This document shows positions 14,949 through 23,696 of a stretch of 25,501 nucleotides of DNA, piece by piece. The notes under the pieces are model-generated. The model was not told the origin of the DNA. It made no database searches and saw only the letters and a program-made list of their open reading frames with translations. Origin of the DNA: an uncultured Lachnospiraceae bacterium (GTDB taxonomy: Bacteria > Bacillota > Clostridia > Lachnospirales > Lachnospiraceae). The stretch is from positions 1 through 25,501 of the forward strand of contig CAJUAE010000045.1 in the NCBI GenBank assembly GCA_910583965.1. The letters are read 5' to 3'. Numbering within the stretch: the first letter of the stretch is position 1; each line of letters begins with the position of its first letter. The translations under genes were made by a program, and so were the position numbers.

Positions 14949-17375
14949 ATGGGAAGAAACAGAACGCTTGAAGCAATTGTCAGCATTGCAGGTCAGTTGG
15001 ATCCATCACTTGCCCAGGCGATTGGTGACGCGCAGAAACAGTTTAGCGGATTAAAAGTTGGTATAGCAGCAATTTCGACAGTAACAGTAGCAGCGACAGC
15101 GGCTGTTGTGAAATTTGGGACAGATGCGGTAACAAGTGCGGTAGGTTTTGAGACACAGATGGCAAATGTTGCGACGCTTTTGGATGGTACATCAGAACAG
15201 GTATCGGAAAGAGTCAGTGAACTTGGAGATGATGTTCTTGCAGTGTCAAATAATACCGGCGTAGCAACAGATGAGTTGACAGATGGTTTGTATCAGATTA
15301 TATCTGCTGTTGGTGACAGTGAGGATGCGATTGACCAGATGGAACTTGCAGCAAAAGCAGCCGCAGCCGGAGGAGCAACTACTACGGATGCAATCAATCT
15401 TCTGACAGCAGTAACAAAAGGTTATGGAGATACTTCAGCAGATGCGTTCCAGAAAGCTTCTGATTTATCTTTTATGACAGTCAAGCTGGGACAGACATCT
15501 TTCCCAGAACTTGCAAGTTCCATGGGGAAAGTAGTTCCACTAGCTTCAGCATTGGGCGTGGAACAGGAGGAACTATATGGTGCGTTTGCAACACTTACAG
15601 GGGTAACAGGAAGTACTGCGGAAGTAGCAACTCAAATGAAGGCTGTCATGTCAGGTTTGATGAGTCCGACGGATGGAATGACCAAGGCATTGAACTCATT
15701 GGGATATGCAAATGTGAACATGGCATTAGAGTCATTAGGACTGCAAGGAACTTTAGATGCATTAGGTAGTACTGTCAATGGAGATACACAAGCACTTGCC
15801 AAAATGTTCTCATCGGTGGAGGCACAAACAGCTATACTTGCATTGTCAGGTTCACAAGCTGGTAATTTCGTGGAGAAGACAGCAGCAATGTATGAGGCGA
15901 CAGGAGCGACAGAGGCAGCATTTGCAAAACAGACAGATACGCTTGAATATACAATAAAATGCATCAAGAATCTTGGAAAAAACTTTATGACAAGTATTGG
16001 GAGGACAATCTTACCAGTTGTAAAGGATATTGCACAAAACCTTCTGCCCGTAGTGCAGACGGGATTAGAGCATATACAACCTATTATTGAGAATCTTTAC
16101 TCTGCATTGTCACCAGTTATTAATGTAGTAGGTGACTTTATCTTAGGACTTATGCCAAGCTTTGAGGGAAAACTCGATGCTATGTGCGGGATATGGGAAA
16201 GAATGCAGCCTGTGTTTGGAGATCTGGCAGAGAAATACATGCCAATATTTCAAAATATTTTAGACAAAGTTGGTGGTCTATTTGACACAATTGCTCCAGT
16301 GGTGACACAATTTGTTGAATCTCTTTTACCTGTAATGGCTCAGCTCCTGTCAGCATTAGCTCCGATTATAGGTACAGTTGTAGATTCATTAAGCCCAGCA
16401 TTTGATATGATAGGAAATTTGGTATCTTCATTGCTTCCCGCTTTGGCGGGATTGATAGGATTTCTTGCGAGTGTATTTGAAACGGTGGCACCATTAATAT
16501 CAAAGAGAATTGCAGAAGTACTAAATGTAGTAATTATTATAGTAGGAAGCATTATAGATGTTTTTATTGGGTTATGCGATTTTATTGCAGATGTTTTCAC
16601 TGGAAACTGGGAAATGTTATGGAATGATGCTGTATCAATATTTGCTAATATTATCATGGGGATAGGAAAAATAGCGTTAATGTTTATCAGCCCTGTGGTT
16701 GACATTATTAATGCAGTAATAACAGGTATTAATGGAATTGCAATTCCTGATTGGGTTCCTGGAATAGGTGGAAAATCACTTAATATTCCGACAATTCAGC
16801 TCCCACAGTTGGCAGCCGGCGGATTTACAGAGGGAGTATCAATTGCCGGTGAAGCAGGAACAGAAGCAGTCATATCCTTTGCTAGTGCATACAGAGATGA
16901 AAATATCGGTTATTGGTCAGAAGCTGGCCAGATGCTTGGAGTTGATATGCGAATGCTGGAAGTAGCAATGGCTGTAGCATCTATATTTGATGATAAGCTA
17001 TTGACATTAGATATACCATTTTATGCCAGTGGGGGATTTACACAGGGTTTATCAATTGCTGGCGAGGCGGGAACAGAAGCAATTATATCTTTTGACAGAG
17101 CATATCGAACTGAAAATTTGAGTTATTGGGCAAAAGCAGGTCAGATGCTTGGAGTTGATGATTCGTTATTAAATTTACTTGATTCGGATGTTTCCAGAAG
17201 TGAAAATATTACGTTTGACATAACATTTTCTCCACAAATTACAATTAATAGTATAGAATCGCTTGAGTTTGATTTGATGGCAAAACTTAGGGAAGAGGAA
17301 GAAAATCTGATGGATATGCTAGAAGACATGCTTGAAAGGAGAGGCGGCGATCAATATAGGGCAAGTTTTGGTTAA
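14949..17375 (+). CDS. Tail tape measure protein
   Basis: The 808-residue protein from ATG 14949 starts with a short helix (MGRNRTLEAIVSIAGQLDPS), then the TP901/PhageMin-type core (about residues 65-300) with AVGFETQMANVATLL, TNNTGVATDELTDGLYQIIS-like turns and GATTTDAINLLTAVTKGYGD. Residues about 345-600 are very hydrophobic amphipathic helices. The C-terminus carries two copies of a 43-residue GGFT-SIAGEAGTEA module starting at 624 and 695. It sets tail length: at about 0.15 nm per residue the tail would be roughly 120 nm (inference). The last bases overlap the gpX-like gene. Confidence 0.92.
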   Translation: MGRNRTLEAIVSIAGQLDPSLAQAIGDAQKQFSGLKVGIAAISTVTVAATAAVVKFGTDAVTSAVGFETQMANVATLLDGTSEQVSERVSELGDDVLAVSNNTGVATDELTDGLYQIISAVGDSEDAIDQMELAAKAAAAGGATTTDAINLLTAVTKGYGDTSADAFQKASDLSFMTVKLGQTSFPELASSMGKVVPLASALGVEQEELYGAFATLTGVTGSTAEVATQMKAVMSGLMSPTDGMTKALNSLGYANVNMALESLGLQGTLDALGSTVNGDTQALAKMFSSVEAQTAILALSGSQAGNFVEKTAAMYEATGATEAAFAKQTDTLEYTIKCIKNLGKNFMTSIGRTILPVVKDIAQNLLPVVQTGLEHIQPIIENLYSALSPVINVVGDFILGLMPSFEGKLDAMCGIWERMQPVFGDLAEKYMPIFQNILDKVGGLFDTIAPVVTQFVESLLPVMAQLLSALAPIIGTVVDSLSPAFDMIGNLVSSLLPALAGLIGFLASVFETVAPLISKRIAEVLNVVIIIVGSIIDVFIGLCDFIADVFTGNWEMLWNDAVSIFANIIMGIGKIALMFISPVVDIINAVITGINGIAIPDWVPGIGGKSLNIPTIQLPQLAAGGFTEGVSIAGEAGTEAVISFASAYRDENIGYWSEAGQMLGVDMRMLEVAMAVASIFDDKLLTLDIPFYASGGFTQGLSIAGEAGTEAIISFDRAYRTENLSYWAKAGQMLGVDDSLLNLLDSDVSRSENITFDITFSPQITINSIESLEFDLMAKLREEEENLMDMLEDMLERRGGDQYRASFG

Positions 17376-17583
17376 AGGATATCAGGAATACGTAACACAA
17401 GAGGGAGATGCCTATGATGCACTGGCAATTGATTTTTATGAAGATGAAATATTGGCTTCACATATAATACAGGCAAATCCACAGTATATGGAAACATTGA
17501 TTTTTGAGGCAGGTATAAAATTGTGGATTCCTGTTCTGGAAAATATGGAACGACCTGCAACATTGCCACCGTGGAGGCGATAA
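17332..17583 (+). CDS. Tail protein X (P2 gpX/LysM-like baseplate protein)
   Basis: The 83-residue frame has no ATG. TTG 17332 lies inside the end of the tape measure gene, and TTG 17368 (AGGG about 6 bases upstream) is an alternative that gives a protein nearer to P2 gpX (67 aa). The core pattern, EYVTQEGDAYDALAIDFY then SHIIQANPQY and a closing GIKLWIPVL, is the LysM-like gpX signature (peptidoglycan-type fold clamped to the baseplate hub). Position before the gpD-like hub gene is standard. The exact start is uncertain. Confidence 0.8.
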   Translation: MKGEAAINIGQVLVKGYQEYVTQEGDAYDALAIDFYEDEILASHIIQANPQYMETLIFEAGIKLWIPVLENMERPATLPPWRR

Positions 17584-17585
17584 TA

Positions 17586-18506
17586 ATGCAGTTATTTTAT
17601 GAGGGAATAGATATTTACAGTAAAATATCTCTGAATACATGTATATATGATTCCTATGGAGAACAACAATCGGATACTTTACGTGTTGTGTTTAATGATG
17701 GAAATGATTTATGGGATAGCTGGAAACCGCTTAAAGGAGACAAGATAGCTGTTACATTAGGAGCTTGTGATACTGGGGAAATGTATATAACAAGTGTAAG
17801 ACCTGAAAATGGCAAAATATGTTTACGAGCAAGTTCTGTACCTCAGAATCATAATAATAAGTGTAATAAATCATGGCAAAATATCCGCTTTAAGCAACTT
17901 TGCGAGGAGATTTCGGCTAGACACACGCTTGTATGTGATTTTTATGGTGTTGAAGACCAGGTATATGAGTATGTAAATCAACAGGATAAAGAAGATTTCA
18001 TATTTTTGTCAGAGCGTTGTGTACTGGAAGGATGTTCTTTTCTGGTATATAACAAAAAAATGATTGTATATAGTGAATTGTCTATTGAATCGACAGAAGC
18101 AGATATAACGTTAGAAATTAAAAATGACATGCATTTTGAGTATAAAGACGAATCAAATGATGTTTATAGCACATGTATTGTAAAAAATGGGAAATTCACA
18201 GGGAAATATAGTGTGTCTGGTGTGCCAGAAAAAGTATTGACCAAAGTAATTAATGTGAATATGTCAGGTCAGGCAGAGGCGGATAGGTATGCACGAAATT
18301 TACTGCGTTGTGAGAATAAAAAGATGTCCTCAGGAATAATTGATTATGATTATTTTTTGGGTGGATATGCAGCGGGGAGTGTTATTAATTTGGACACGCC
18401 AGGAGTAAATAGTTGGAATGTACCAGTATTTTTGACACATGTGCGACACGATATGGTAAAGGCACGAACCAAACTTTTTTTCCGAAAAATACTGGAGGGA
18501 TATTAA
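17586..18506 (+). CDS. Baseplate hub protein, phage late control gpD family
   Basis: I chose ATG 17586, preceded by GGAGGCGATAATA, over an in-frame ATG at 17523 inside the gpX-like gene. The 306-residue product has the gpD/gp27-like layout: an N-terminal barrel (FYEGIDIYSKISLNTCIYDS), a middle with FKQLCEEISARHTLVCDF and YVNQQDKEDFIFLSERC, and a second barrel near the end. It forms the trimeric hub on which the spike sits. The P2 name refers to late control in satellite phage P4; here it is structural. It ends in TAATG, coupled to the spike gene. Confidence 0.88.
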   Translation: MQLFYEGIDIYSKISLNTCIYDSYGEQQSDTLRVVFNDGNDLWDSWKPLKGDKIAVTLGACDTGEMYITSVRPENGKICLRASSVPQNHNNKCNKSWQNIRFKQLCEEISARHTLVCDFYGVEDQVYEYVNQQDKEDFIFLSERCVLEGCSFLVYNKKMIVYSELSIESTEADITLEIKNDMHFEYKDESNDVYSTCIVKNGKFTGKYSVSGVPEKVLTKVINVNMSGQAEADRYARNLLRCENKKMSSGIIDYDYFLGGYAAGSVINLDTPGVNSWNVPVFLTHVRHDMVKARTKLFFRKILEGY

Positions 18507-18826
18507 TGAGTGTGGTACAGAAAGGCATTATTCTTACATTGGAAGGCGAAATTGACAAGAATGGCAATCCTACAAAAGCAAAGGTACAATCTGTGTCAGC
18601 AGAAGGAACATCAACACTACCAATTACGATTCCGTGGTATCTCAGGGGAGAGATGGGAAAGCTCGAAAAGGGTACAGAAATTGCATTTGTAGTGTTTGAT
18701 GACACTACTGGAATAATTGTATCTAGGATAGATGGAAATTGGGATGGAACAATTGAGAATAACATTACAATAAAAGGTAATTTGACTGTCAGAAAAGATT
18801 TAGAACTTGGAGGCAGTATCTTATGA
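18506..18826 (+). CDS. Short baseplate spike protein, gpV/gp45-like
   Basis: ATG 18506 overlaps the hub stop by one base, with GGAGG just before it. The 106-residue product has an OB-like beta start (GIILTLEGEIDKNGNPTKAK), a hydrophobic middle (GTEIAFVVFDDTTGIIVSRI) and a repetitive C-terminal strand region (ENNITIKGNLTVRKDLELGG) like the beta-helix stems of P2 gpV and Mu gp45. It is much shorter than P2 gpV (211), and the His-X-His metal tip is absent, so the penetrating tip may be another protein. Confidence 0.68.
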   Translation: MSVVQKGIILTLEGEIDKNGNPTKAKVQSVSAEGTSTLPITIPWYLRGEMGKLEKGTEIAFVVFDDTTGIIVSRIDGNWDGTIENNITIKGNLTVRKDLELGGSIL

Positions 18827-18842
18827 TGCGGAGGTGTTTGTG

Positions 18843-19373
18843 ATGGCAATGGCTTATTGGAATGGTATGGTGTGGGAATGTAGCCCAAGCGTTATTACGT
18901 ACCCAGAATCATTGTCAACATCATATTCAATGAAGACAGACACAAATGCAGACAAGGAAGGAAATGCGCCAACAGAACAGGTGGCATTGTCAGAAGAGGA
19001 AATATCCTTATCGACAACTTATCGCATCGAGACTGGAACAAACAACATCAGAGAGGTTATTGGGCAATGGAAAGCAATGATAGGTTTGTCTGCTCCATTA
19101 ATTATAGGAAGCGAATTATTTGGACCTGATAATGTTCAACTGCAAAGTGTGTCTGTGGGAAATATTTCAATGCGTCCAGATGGTATGTTTACAGCAGCAA
19201 CACTTTCGTTTAAATTTAAAGAATTTAAACAAATTGTGCGGGAAACTAAAAGCAAGAAAGGTACAAAATCCAAAAACAGTACAGATATTGTTAGTGCTGT
19301 TTCTATCAAAGCAAGTAAAGCTGATAAAACTGTAAGAAAAAGACCAAGAGGATATATTAAGCGTGAATCATAA
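18843..19373 (+). CDS. Baseplate/tail protein, P2 gpU-like
   Basis: I chose ATG 18843, preceded by GGAGGTGTTTG, over an in-frame ATG at 18807 inside the spike gene. The 176-residue product has an N-terminal beta region (ITYPESLSTSYSMKTDT), a central IREVIGQWKAMIGLSAPLII, and strands around VQLQSVSVGNISMRPDGMF and FTAATLSFKFKEF that resemble P2 gpU-type proteins. The C-terminal 45 residues are a lysine/arginine-rich tail. The role is tail-end or baseplate assembly; family assignment is moderate. Confidence 0.55.
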   Translation: MAMAYWNGMVWECSPSVITYPESLSTSYSMKTDTNADKEGNAPTEQVALSEEEISLSTTYRIETGTNNIREVIGQWKAMIGLSAPLIIGSELFGPDNVQLQSVSVGNISMRPDGMFTAATLSFKFKEFKQIVRETKSKKGTKSKNSTDIVSAVSIKASKADKTVRKRPRGYIKRES

Positions 19374-19387
19374 AGGAGACATGAACT

Positions 19388-19660
19388 ATGCGAGCAAACG
19401 GAAATGGAATGCCTATGCAGTGTGTGGCAAATTTAGTGCGTATTGTCAGAGGGGAATGCATATATGATAGGATTAAAGGCATTGATTCAACTCTGATTGA
19501 TAAGCCAGAACCGATTGCAAGACCATTGCTAATAACTGATGTGAGGTGGCTTATAAAAACTTATGAGCCAAGAGTCGATGCGAATGAAGTAGATTTGGAA
19601 GATTTGCTTGCGCTACAAGGAAACTTTCGCATTAATATAAATGCAATTGTGAAAGGGTAA
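19388..19660 (+). CDS. Baseplate wedge protein, gp25/gpW-like
   Basis: ATG 19388 follows TAAAGGAG. The 90-residue product is compact for the GPW_gp25 family but keeps its signature: NLVRIVRGECIYDRIKGID, ARPLLITDVRWLIKTYEPRV (the family's invariant EPR-type motif) and a closing INAIVKG strand. It would clamp sheath to baseplate wedge together with the J-like protein encoded next. Confidence 0.82.
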   Translation: MRANGNGMPMQCVANLVRIVRGECIYDRIKGIDSTLIDKPEPIARPLLITDVRWLIKTYEPRVDANEVDLEDLLALQGNFRININAIVKG

Positions 19661-19666
19661 AGAAGC

Positions 19667-21016
19667 ATGCCTGAGTTAACATTTATAGAAACAAATTCAG
19701 AGAGAATTTATAATACAGTCATAACTTCGCTGGAGAAATCGGTAGGTGAACCTTTATACCCAGGAGATGAAAGGCGTATATTTGGAGATGCATTGGTGGC
19801 TGTTGTACTGGCGATTTATAGCAAGACCAATGATGCATGTAAACAAAAGATGTTAAAATATGCACGTGGCAAAGTATTGGATGCATTGGGAGAAAGATAT
19901 GCGTGTCACCGCATTCCGTCGGCAACGGCGAAAACGGTACTTCGTTTTTCGCTTGATTCTGCGATTACTACAAATATTATTATTCCTGAAGGAACGAGAG
20001 CAACTCCTGACAATGAAGTGTACTTTCGGACGACAGAGTTAGCAATATTGCAGGCTGGCGCAATATTCGTGGACATTCCAGCAGAATGTACGGTTGCGGG
20101 CGAGGCATATAATGGGTATCTGATAGGAGATATCAATAGGCTTGTTGACTTAATACCCTTTATCGATTCGGTAAAAAATATTATAGCCACACATAATGGT
20201 AATGATGGAGAACCATATCCAGAAGAAGATGGTGGAATTGGTGATGAACACTATCGTGAAAGAATTAGACTTGCCCCTACAGCTTTGTCTGTGGCAGGTC
20301 CAAAAGACGCTTATGAGTATCATGCAAAATCTGCTGACGCTTCTATTGCTGATGTAGCAATAATATCGAGTGTTCAGAGAATAAATAAGATAGTAAATGT
20401 TAGCGAAGGTTATGCTTGCCTTGGTGGAAAAGGTTACGATCCTGCATCAGTGATTGTTGAAGGTGCAGAGTGGGGAACTGACTTTAATGTAGTATATGAA
20501 GATGAAATATTAAAAATAAGAATATCCTCAGATGGGGTGTTAAAACAGAACGGGCAGCTTAATGTGTCTGTTAAGCGAGATATGGCAGGCGTCGTTTTGA
20601 TAGTTCCAATTTTATATGGTGGAAAGATACCAGGAGATGACATTATCCAGAAAGTTTATAATGCCTGCAATGCAGATGATGTGCGCCCAATGACAGATTT
20701 AGTGATTGTGCAACCACCGACTGCGATACAGTATGATATTGATATAAAATATTATACTACTGTAGATGAAGAGGATAATTGTATTGAGGCAATTGAAGGA
20801 AAAGACGGAGCGATTGAAAGATATAAAGAGTGGCAGGGGACAAAAATGGGAAGATCTATAAATCCAGATAAACTTCGTTCTTTTTGCCTTTCACCAAAAA
20901 GTGGGATTGGATGTACAAGAATTGAAGTTATCTCACCAGTATATAAAGAGCTAAACAATACACAGATAGCTTCATTTCGCACACTAACAGTATCACATGT
21001 AGTAGAGAAGGATTGA
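19667..21016 (+). CDS. Baseplate wedge protein, gpJ family
   Basis: The 449-residue protein from ATG 19667 has the baseplate J pattern: an N-terminal helical part with LYPGDERRIFGDALVAVVLA, a middle LGERYACHRIPSATAKTVLRF, the IIPEGTRATPDNEVYFRT motif, then GDEHYRERIRLAPTALSVAGP and SPVYKELNNTQIASF near the end. J trimers link wedges, W/gp25 and I. Weak ribosome site (GGGTAAAGAAGC) suggests coupling to the upstream gene. Confidence 0.9.
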   Translation: MPELTFIETNSERIYNTVITSLEKSVGEPLYPGDERRIFGDALVAVVLAIYSKTNDACKQKMLKYARGKVLDALGERYACHRIPSATAKTVLRFSLDSAITTNIIIPEGTRATPDNEVYFRTTELAILQAGAIFVDIPAECTVAGEAYNGYLIGDINRLVDLIPFIDSVKNIIATHNGNDGEPYPEEDGGIGDEHYRERIRLAPTALSVAGPKDAYEYHAKSADASIADVAIISSVQRINKIVNVSEGYACLGGKGYDPASVIVEGAEWGTDFNVVYEDEILKIRISSDGVLKQNGQLNVSVKRDMAGVVLIVPILYGGKIPGDDIIQKVYNACNADDVRPMTDLVIVQPPTAIQYDIDIKYYTTVDEEDNCIEAIEGKDGAIERYKEWQGTKMGRSINPDKLRSFCLSPKSGIGCTRIEVISPVYKELNNTQIASFRTLTVSHVVEKD

Positions 21017-21020
21017 TAAT

Positions 21021-21581
21021 ATGGATTTGTCAATGATGGATTTTGTTAAGATGTTACCATTTTTTATGCAGACAGATGCTGCTGATATTGGATTGGCCGG
21101 AGCGGTGGATACAATAATAGAGGAAGTTTATTCCAAAATCATTTTGTTCACAACATGGGATAAAATAGATGTTTTATCTTCCGATGAATTAGACGAGCTG
21201 GCTGAAGAATTACATATTAGTTGGTATGACAAAACATCTGCAATTGATATACGGAGAAGCATCATAAAAGAATCCGACCTTGTACATGCAAAATTAGGTA
21301 CAAATTGGGCTGCAAAGCAGGTGATTAATAAATATTTTGGAGAAGGTGAGATTGTAGACTGGTATACCTATGGTGGAGAACCAGGACATTTCAAAATTCA
21401 AACTTTAAATCAGAGTATTTTAAAGGAAAAGTATGAACAATTTATGTGCATATTAGATAAAGTAAAAAGAAAAAGTGCACAGATGGATTCGATTGAGCTG
21501 ATAATGGATGGCTTAATAGAAATAAAAACGTATTTGGCAACCACAAACAGTGAGTTAATGACTACATATGTAAGGAGGTGA
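21021..21581 (+). CDS. Tail protein I, P2 gpI-like baseplate protein
   Basis: ATG 21021 follows AAGGATTGATAAT. The 186-residue protein has the gpI layout: FVKMLPFFMQTDAADIGLAG start, SSDELDELAEELHISWYDK, then AIDIRRSIIKESDLVHAKLG and GTNWAAKQVINKYFGE, the family's conserved core. It connects the baseplate to the tail fibres. It lies directly after J and before the fibre genes, as in P2. The last codons contain the ribosome binding site of the next gene. Confidence 0.85.
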   Translation: MDLSMMDFVKMLPFFMQTDAADIGLAGAVDTIIEEVYSKIILFTTWDKIDVLSSDELDELAEELHISWYDKTSAIDIRRSIIKESDLVHAKLGTNWAAKQVINKYFGEGEIVDWYTYGGEPGHFKIQTLNQSILKEKYEQFMCILDKVKRKSAQMDSIELIMDGLIEIKTYLATTNSELMTTYVRR

Positions 21582-21586
21582 AAAAG

Positions 21587-22711
21587 GTGGCTTTTCAGGA
21601 CTATTTGACTGTGGAAGGAGAAAGGATGCTTGCAAAAGCAGCCGCGGGAAATGAGATTAGATTTACGAGGCTGGTGATGGGGTCTGGTGAGATTGCTAAT
21701 GGTCTTTCTGAAAAAAATATAAAACAGGTGATAGCTCCTGAACATACAATTGATATTGGTGGAGTATTGTTAAACGGAAATGATTCTGTACTTGTGATTG
21801 CAGTATTCACGAATGCAGATATTTCTGAGGGATTTTATTTCAGGGAAAAAGCTATTTTTATTTCGGATGGAATAGAAGAGGTTTTGGCTATTTATGGAAA
21901 TTCCAGAGAACAGGCGGAATACATTGACACAGCATCATTTACTGTTATCGAGAAAAGGATACGATCAGTTATAAAACTTACGCAGGCAGAACTTAGTAAT
22001 ATTGTATTGTCAAGTGCTATTTGCGCAGTAGCTCCGATGATCACAGGTAGTAAGATAGATGATTTCATTAGTACAACAAATGTGAATATTATAGAAGTTG
22101 GGCAAGTACTGATAGCCAACAAAGAGGTATACACTTATATTGGTGATGACCCTCATAATATAGATTGTTATTATAGTAGTGGTGGAAGGAAATATGAAAT
22201 AGATTTAGATGTTATCAAAAAGGCTTTCGAGAAAGTTTTCAGTTTCCAAGGACAGATTGAAGTAGAAGGATTCAATGTGGCTATACCATTTTATAATATA
22301 TTTACTTCTCTGAACGGAAGTTTTAATGATTACTGCACAGTCAAAATGGCTGAATATGATAATGCATTTAGGATTGCAGAAGGATTTTACATAAAGTTTA
22401 ATTTTGCACTTGGCAGTGCGCAAGATTATTCGAGTGGGACAGTTGCATATACTCAGAACAAAGCTGACATTGAACCAGCATTTAATTATGTATTTAATAG
22501 GAAGCTTGTAGAATTATTTACCCCATTATCGTCTGCTGAAATACGGCAGGCAATAGATACACAATGGATAGGAGAGGCATCTACGAATCCATTTGCACTG
22601 ACCCCAGAGGAAATACAAAAAGCAATAGTCACACAATGGACAGAAGAGACATCTGTAAATCCATTTGCAATCACATCATCACAAATATCGAACATAGTAA
22701 ACAAAGAATGA
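21587..22711 (+). CDS. Tail fibre protein, DUF3751 (tail-collar fibre) N-terminal type
   Basis: I chose GTG 21587 (AAGGAGG ideally placed at 21572-21578), giving 374 residues. Residues 1-150 match the phage tail-collar fibre domain: an initial YLTVEGERMLAKAAAGNEIR, TRLVMGSGEIANG, then SEGFYFREKAIFI. This domain anchors fibres at the baseplate. The remainder is non-conserved beta structure. The last 60 residues include two copies of a 24-residue unit (EI-QAI-TQW-E-S-NPFA). It is probably the proximal fibre part. The original GTG at 21578 overlaps the ribosome site and is unlikely. Confidence 0.85.
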   Translation: MAFQDYLTVEGERMLAKAAAGNEIRFTRLVMGSGEIANGLSEKNIKQVIAPEHTIDIGGVLLNGNDSVLVIAVFTNADISEGFYFREKAIFISDGIEEVLAIYGNSREQAEYIDTASFTVIEKRIRSVIKLTQAELSNIVLSSAICAVAPMITGSKIDDFISTTNVNIIEVGQVLIANKEVYTYIGDDPHNIDCYYSSGGRKYEIDLDVIKKAFEKVFSFQGQIEVEGFNVAIPFYNIFTSLNGSFNDYCTVKMAEYDNAFRIAEGFYIKFNFALGSAQDYSSGTVAYTQNKADIEPAFNYVFNRKLVELFTPLSSAEIRQAIDTQWIGEASTNPFALTPEEIQKAIVTQWTEETSVNPFAITSSQISNIVNKE

Positions 22712-22727
22712 TTAAGGAGGAACGAAT

Positions 22728-23390
22728 ATGAACGAGGAATTAATGAAATTTTTGGATGCAGCAGGATTAACACAATTATGGAATGAGATAACAGCCGCAT
22801 TTGTAAAGAAGGCAGTGGGAATGGGATTGTCTGCAAATGATTTTACAGACGACTTGAAAGCCAAGTTAAATGCAATTAATGTCAAAGACATTAAAGTGAA
22901 TGGGGAGAAGGTTCAGGCGGATAATGAAGGTGCAGTATCTCTTACAATTCCAGAAGGTGCACTTGCAGCAAAGGACAAGGTGGCAGTGGATGATCTTGCA
23001 GATGCGTTGCTTGCTGTGCTGAGTGGAAAGGCAGACAGCGCGACCAGTCTTGCAGGTTATGGGATTGCAGATGCATATACTAGAGAGCAGACAGACAATG
23101 CCATTAAAACAGCCATTGCAAGAGTATACAAGATACAGGGAAGCATTGCTTTTGAAAATCTACCTGTTGAGGGAATGGCAGCAGGTGATGTCTATAACAT
23201 TACACAGGATTTTACGACAGACAACCGATTTGTTGAAGGTACAGGACACAAGTATCCTGCTGGTACAAATGTATGCTGGACGGATACTGGATGGGATGCA
23301 ATGGCAGGTGTGTATGATTTTAGCAGTTTTGTGAAAAAGGAAGCCTTGATGGCTATAACGCCTGAAGAGATTGCGGCAATCTGCATTTGA
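22728..23390 (+). CDS. Fibre-associated protein (220 aa)
   Basis: ATG 22728 follows AAGGAGGAACGAAT. The protein begins with MNEELMKFLDAAGLTQLWNE, an N-terminal helix similar to those at the start of other small fibre-like proteins, continues with an alanine-rich helical part (SATSLAGYGIADAYTREQTD) common in phage fibre stems, and ends with a compact beta domain (YNITQDFTTDNRFVEGTGHK). It is probably a fibre or fibre-adaptor subunit. A palindrome sits across its stop codon. Confidence 0.65.
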   Translation: MNEELMKFLDAAGLTQLWNEITAAFVKKAVGMGLSANDFTDDLKAKLNAINVKDIKVNGEKVQADNEGAVSLTIPEGALAAKDKVAVDDLADALLAVLSGKADSATSLAGYGIADAYTREQTDNAIKTAIARVYKIQGSIAFENLPVEGMAAGDVYNITQDFTTDNRFVEGTGHKYPAGTNVCWTDTGWDAMAGVYDFSSFVKKEALMAITPEEIAAICI

Positions 23391-23415
23391 AATGCAGATG
23401 CCGTGATGGCATTGC
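23379..23415 (+). repeat. Palindromes across the stop codon and start of the next intergenic gap
   Basis: ATCTGCATTT and AAATGCAGAT (23379-23399) form a perfect dyad with one central base at the stop codon of the 220-aa gene. A second hairpin ATGCC/GGCAT lies at 23398-23412, and GCAAT (23376) can pair with ATTGC (23411). No T-tract follows, so it is not a standard terminator. Confidence 0.7.
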
Positions 23416-23435
23416 GATGAGGAGGTGAACCGCAA

Positions 23436-23684
23436 TTGGAAGAAAAAATAAAGTTTTTTGATTCTAAAAGCCTGAATGCCCTATGGGATAAGATAAAAGA
23501 AAAGTTTATTCCAGCAGGGAATGCTGGAATAGGCACTGTGGAAAAAGAAGGGTTTGCAAAACTGTATACAGGGACCGGAGTAAATACAGATGGTGCAATG
23601 ACACAAAAGGCGGTAACAGAAGCATTCAATAGCCTTGAAAATACAGCCAGTACAGCATTCAACACAGTTTTCACGAAGCTATAA
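23436..23684 (+). CDS. Short fibre-like protein (82 aa)
   Basis: TTG 23436 is preceded by AGGAGGTG at 23420-23427, so the rare start is well supported. The start MEEKIKFFDSKSLNALWDKI is similar to that of the upstream 220-aa protein (FLDAAGLTQLWNEI), suggesting related N-terminal docking helices. The rest (LYTGTGVNTDGAMTQKAVTE) resembles fibre-stem peptides seen in many phage fibres. It could be an adaptor or the remnant of a longer fibre gene. It is followed 12 bases later by the large fibre gene. Confidence 0.6.
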   Translation: MEEKIKFFDSKSLNALWDKIKEKFIPAGNAGIGTVEKEGFAKLYTGTGVNTDGAMTQKAVTEAFNSLENTASTAFNTVFTKL

Positions 23685-23696
23685 GGAGGTAACAGC

